Assembly: GCA_040004035.1 (NCBI GenBank)
Contig: JAMPLN010000021.1
From: Microcoleus vaginatus_C
GTDB lineage: Bacteria; Cyanobacteriota; Cyanobacteriia; Cyanobacteriales; Microcoleaceae
Direction: 5' to 3' (one strand)
DNA length: 64,000 nt
Position 1 is the first letter of the stretch. The number at the start of each line of letters is the position of its first letter. Positions 61,683 through 64,000 of the stretch are shown piece after piece. Both the position numbers and the translations under genes were made by a program. Below the pieces are notes generated by a model that was not told where the DNA came from, did not search any database, and worked only from the letters and a program-made list of their open reading frames with translations.

Positions 61683-62579
61683 ATGAATTTAACTCCTGAA
61701 AGCAAAGTCCTAGTACAGGGCATTACAGAATCTCCCGCGTCCACCCGCGCCGCCCTGATGATGAAAGCATACGGCACGAATGTAGTCGCCGGTGTTAGTC
61801 CCGGTCGGGGGGGGCTGGAAGTGGAGGGAATTCCGATTTTTGATTTGGTAGAACAAGCAGTGGCGGCAGTGGGTCACGTTGACACTGCGGTAATTTTGGT
61901 AGACGCTTACTCGGTGCTGGATGCGGCTCTAGAAGCGATCGCCGGAGGAATTCGGCAAATCGCGATCGTTACTGGGGGAGTACCTCCTCTGGATATGGTG
62001 CACTTAGTCAGAAAAGCAGAGGCCACCGAAACTTTGGTAATCGGGCCCAACAGTCCGGGGATCATTGTTCCCGACAAACTCCTGCTGGGAACTCACCCCA
62101 AGGAATTTTACACTCCCGGCCCGGTGGGAGTGATCAGCCGCAGCAGCACTTTGACTTACGAAGTTGCCCTAGAACTGACGGAGGCTGGGTTGGGACAGTC
62201 GATGGCGGTTTGTATTGGCTGCGACGCGATTGTCGGTTCTTCTTTTATGCAGTGGTTGCAAATTTTGGACGAAGACGACAGTACCGAAGCGATGGTTTTG
62301 GTGGGGGAAGTTGACGGGTGGAGTGAACAAGCTGCTGCTTCTTACATCGCCTCGGCGATCGACAAACCCGTGGTTGCTTATTTGGCCGGCCGCTACGCTC
62401 CCAAGGGGCCGTCTTTGGGCCACGCCGGCATCCTGATCAGTTCTCGGGCGGCTGCCCAGAAAGCCTTTGGAGTTACGGCCCCAAACAAAATGGCTGCCTT
62501 TGAAGAGGCGGACATACCTGTGGCGGCTCGACCTTCAGAGATTCCTAAGTTGCTCAAAAAACTGCTCAAGAAAAATTGA
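61683..62579 (+). CDS. sucD: Succinate-CoA ligase subunit alpha
   Basis: A 298-residue SucD. The CoA-binding Rossmann start KVLVQGITESPASTRAALMM, the GPNSPGIIVPDKLLLG loop and PGPVGVISRSSTLTYEVALE are typical. The catalytic phospho-His lies in SLGHAGILISSRAA near residue 248. With SucC it performs the substrate-level phosphorylation step of the TCA cycle. In cyanobacteria this step can coexist with bypass routes. It is cotranscribed with sucC. Confidence 0.95.
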   Translation: MNLTPESKVLVQGITESPASTRAALMMKAYGTNVVAGVSPGRGGLEVEGIPIFDLVEQAVAAVGHVDTAVILVDAYSVLDAALEAIAGGIRQIAIVTGGVPPLDMVHLVRKAEATETLVIGPNSPGIIVPDKLLLGTHPKEFYTPGPVGVISRSSTLTYEVALELTEAGLGQSMAVCIGCDAIVGSSFMQWLQILDEDDSTEAMVLVGEVDGWSEQAAASYIASAIDKPVVAYLAGRYAPKGPSLGHAGILISSRAAAQKAFGVTAPNKMAAFEEADIPVAARPSEIPKLLKKLLKKN

Positions 62580-62722
62580 TTGCTTTGGGAGTTTTCATAC
62601 AAGTCCTAACCCTCTTGGGGGTTGGGATAGGGGTAGGGCGGGGGCGGGTTGGGTCTCAAAAGTGTCTGCAGAATGCCACAACAGCCGCTTCAACCCGCCT
62701 TTAGGACACATTTATGATTTTT

Positions 62723-63424
62723 TTACCAAAGCCCTCTGACCGGCGTCACAGGCTGCGGTGCGGGTGCTGGCAAGGGGGCGGCGCGGCGTGGCGCTGGAGG
62801 CGGAGTTGTTGGCTGCACGCTGCGGCGAGGTTCGATCGGACTTTCGGGGCGAGTTGTTTCACTTGTGCGAGTTGTCGATCTCGTCACATCTTGAAGCAGG
62901 CTTTTGAGAGTTCCAGCTATACTCTGAACTTTCCCAACAGCGGTGCGAAGGCTGGCAACATCTACGTAAACCTCGTTGAGAGGATACTTTTTCAGGATTT
63001 CCAGCAGCGATACCTTACCGTCATCCCCGGATGCCAGGATCACCGCTGCCCGCAAAGCTTTCCCGCTTTCTGTGCGGCGCTGAGTCCGAATTGCTTGACC
63101 GATGTCGTCAGTGATTTTTTCTCCCGGCGTGCTGTAAACTACCCTCGCCAGATTAGCAGGCTTTAAACCAATTTCTAAACCCATGAACCCCCGCAGTATT
63201 TGCGCGTCCATTTTGGAGAACCGGATAATTTGTTGGAGGGTTGGCGTCGTCGTGCCGTTTTTAGCAAAGTCTTCTAAGTCGCTGATATTGATGGCTTGTC
63301 TGAGCGGGCCAAATGTGAGAACAACTTTTTCGGCCCCTAATGCTCTACTGCTGCTAGATAATATGCTCCCGCTTGCTCCTAAAAATAGGGCAATGCCGAT
63401 CGATACAAATTTTGTTAATTTCAT
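62723..63424 (-). CDS. DUF1400-family exported protein
   Basis: About 233 residues. A signal peptide (KLTKFVSIGIALFLGASGSI, cleavage likely near ALGA) is followed by the DUF1400 domain: AEKVVLTFGPLRQAINISDL, then EDFAKNGTTTPTLQQIIRFS, GLKPANLARVVYSTPGEKIT and the segment LRAAVILASGDDGKVSLLEI. DUF1400 is a cyanobacterial domain often joined to an alpha/beta hydrolase; here no hydrolase follows. The C-terminus is Pro/Arg-rich low complexity. ATG 63466 would add 14 residues ahead of the signal peptide. I prefer 63424. Confidence 0.85.
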   Translation of the reverse strand: MKLTKFVSIGIALFLGASGSILSSSSRALGAEKVVLTFGPLRQAINISDLEDFAKNGTTTPTLQQIIRFSKMDAQILRGFMGLEIGLKPANLARVVYSTPGEKITDDIGQAIRTQRRTESGKALRAAVILASGDDGKVSLLEILKKYPLNEVYVDVASLRTAVGKVQSIAGTLKSLLQDVTRSTTRTSETTRPESPIEPRRSVQPTTPPPAPRRAAPLPAPAPQPVTPVRGLW

Positions 63425-63520
63425 ATTCACCGCTACATTAAAATTATTTTTTCGAGATTTGTACATTATATAGCAATCCTAAATCATTATCAAGACTATG
63501 ATACAATTAATATGCAATAC

Positions 63521-64000
63521 CAGGGTAAACGCATCTTAACTGGAACCCAAAATATGCTACAGTTAAATCCGACTAAATTTCCATGTAGTTGGTTGTAGTT
63601 TATTGGTGCTATCAATGGCAAGAGGTTTTAGTAAAGCTGTAACTTCCCAACAAAAACAAACAGATTCATTACCTTCAAGGAATTTTTTAAATACCAGTTT
63701 TTTAGAACATTTTGCCAACTTGAAAGACCCAAGAATAGAAAGAAGTAAAGAACACCTACTTAAAGATATTATCGCGATTGCGATTCTAGCTGTCCTCAGC
63801 GGTGCAGACGGATGGGTGGCAATAGAAGCCTATGGTAATGCCAAATATGAATGGTTAAAAAGCTTTCTAGAATTACCGAATGGCATATCATCTCATGACA
63901 CATTTAGTCGGGTATTTGCCCGAATTGAACCACAACAGTTTCAAGAATGCTTTTTGAGTTGGGTAAATGCGATAAGCTGTTGTGCCTTTAAATAGGGTAT
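63521..64000 (+). mobile_element. Left part of an ISAs1-family insertion sequence
   Basis: The element runs off the window end. Its probable left end is near 63521, where CCAGGGTAAACGCATCTTAA resembles ISAs1-type terminal repeats, about 95 bp before the transposase ATG. The right end is not visible, so the boundary is approximate. Confidence 0.55.
63615..63995 (+). pseudogene. ISAs1-family transposase, N-terminal part with premature stop
   Basis: 126 codons. The N-terminal transposase-associated domain is clear: NTSFLEHFANLKDPRIERSK, HLLKDIIAIAILAVLSGADG, then WVAIEAYGNAKYEWLKSFLE and HDTFSRVFARIEPQQFQECF. Family proteins then continue with a GKTLRRS-type catalytic strand. Here the frame ends in a TAG at 63993-63995, just after WVNAIS. 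Since the window ends 5 bases later, a frameshift or internal stop is likely, but continuation in another frame cannot be checked. Confidence 0.7.

Overview
The window comes from a filamentous cyanobacterial chromosome, most likely of the Oscillatoria/Microcoleus type. The HIP1 octamer GCGATCGC is very common inside and between genes, and many spacers carry heptamer repeats (runs such as CAACAGT, TTAGATT, CTTCTTC). Several proteins belong to families largely confined to cyanobacteria (DUF4079, DUF760, DUF1400, a Cdv3/DivIVA-like coiled-coil protein, a TolB-like propeller). No rRNA gene, complete tRNA gene or CRISPR array was seen. One tRNA-Thr-like half structure lies near 3.64 kb.

Layout. 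0-1 kb: CPBP membrane protease and the decayed C-terminus of a histidine kinase. 2.2-7.7 kb: exopolysaccharide block (two tandem paralogous GT4 glycosyltransferases, a polymerase/ligase-like membrane protein, a WecG/TagA/CpsF transferase). 8-18 kb: DUF4079 protein, two alpha/beta hydrolases, a heavy-metal-domain remnant, a cupin / zinc-ribbon / flavodoxin operon whose flavodoxin is frameshifted, a methyltransferase, a GT2, an acyltransferase, coaD overlapping a DivIVA-like gene, and a VanY-type carboxypeptidase. 18-21.5 kb: two toxin-antitoxin pairs and a toxin fragment flanking typA. 21.5-25 kb: TPR protein, PD-(D/E)XK-like nuclease, and a ParA-like ATPase with a small overlapping partner. 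25-30 kb: TolB-like propeller, second O-antigen-ligase-like protein, dead ISAzo13-like transposase. 30-34 kb: scpB, DUF760, HtrA protease, LysM-M23 endopeptidase. 34.4-39.7 kb: split STAND system, with a NACHT-type NTPase and a 14-blade WD40-TPR protein sharing 8 bp. 40-43 kb: DUF4058, purQ, purS, Fur-family regulator. 43.2-47.6 kb: double-glycine peptide export cluster (C39-peptidase ABC transporter, two precursor peptides with matching 24-residue leaders, divergent HlyD). 47.9-48.7 kb: small ribbon-helix-helix operon. 49-64 kb: mostly housekeeping (trpS, metF, Uma2, MuiA-like, yajQ, MAPEG, SLOG protein, BioD/DRTGG protein, GT2 synthase, sucC-sucD, DUF1400), ending in an ISAs1-like transposase with a premature stop.

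The two most system-like loci are the peptide cluster and the split NACHT/WD40-TPR pair. In the peptide cluster the leaders, protease-transporter and membrane-fusion protein fit one export pathway for small, highly cationic, tyrosine-rich peptides. In the STAND pair, sensor repeats that are still amplifying are coupled to an NTPase with an N-terminal glycine-rich hydrophobic segment. Both assignments of biological role are inference from domain content and gene order.
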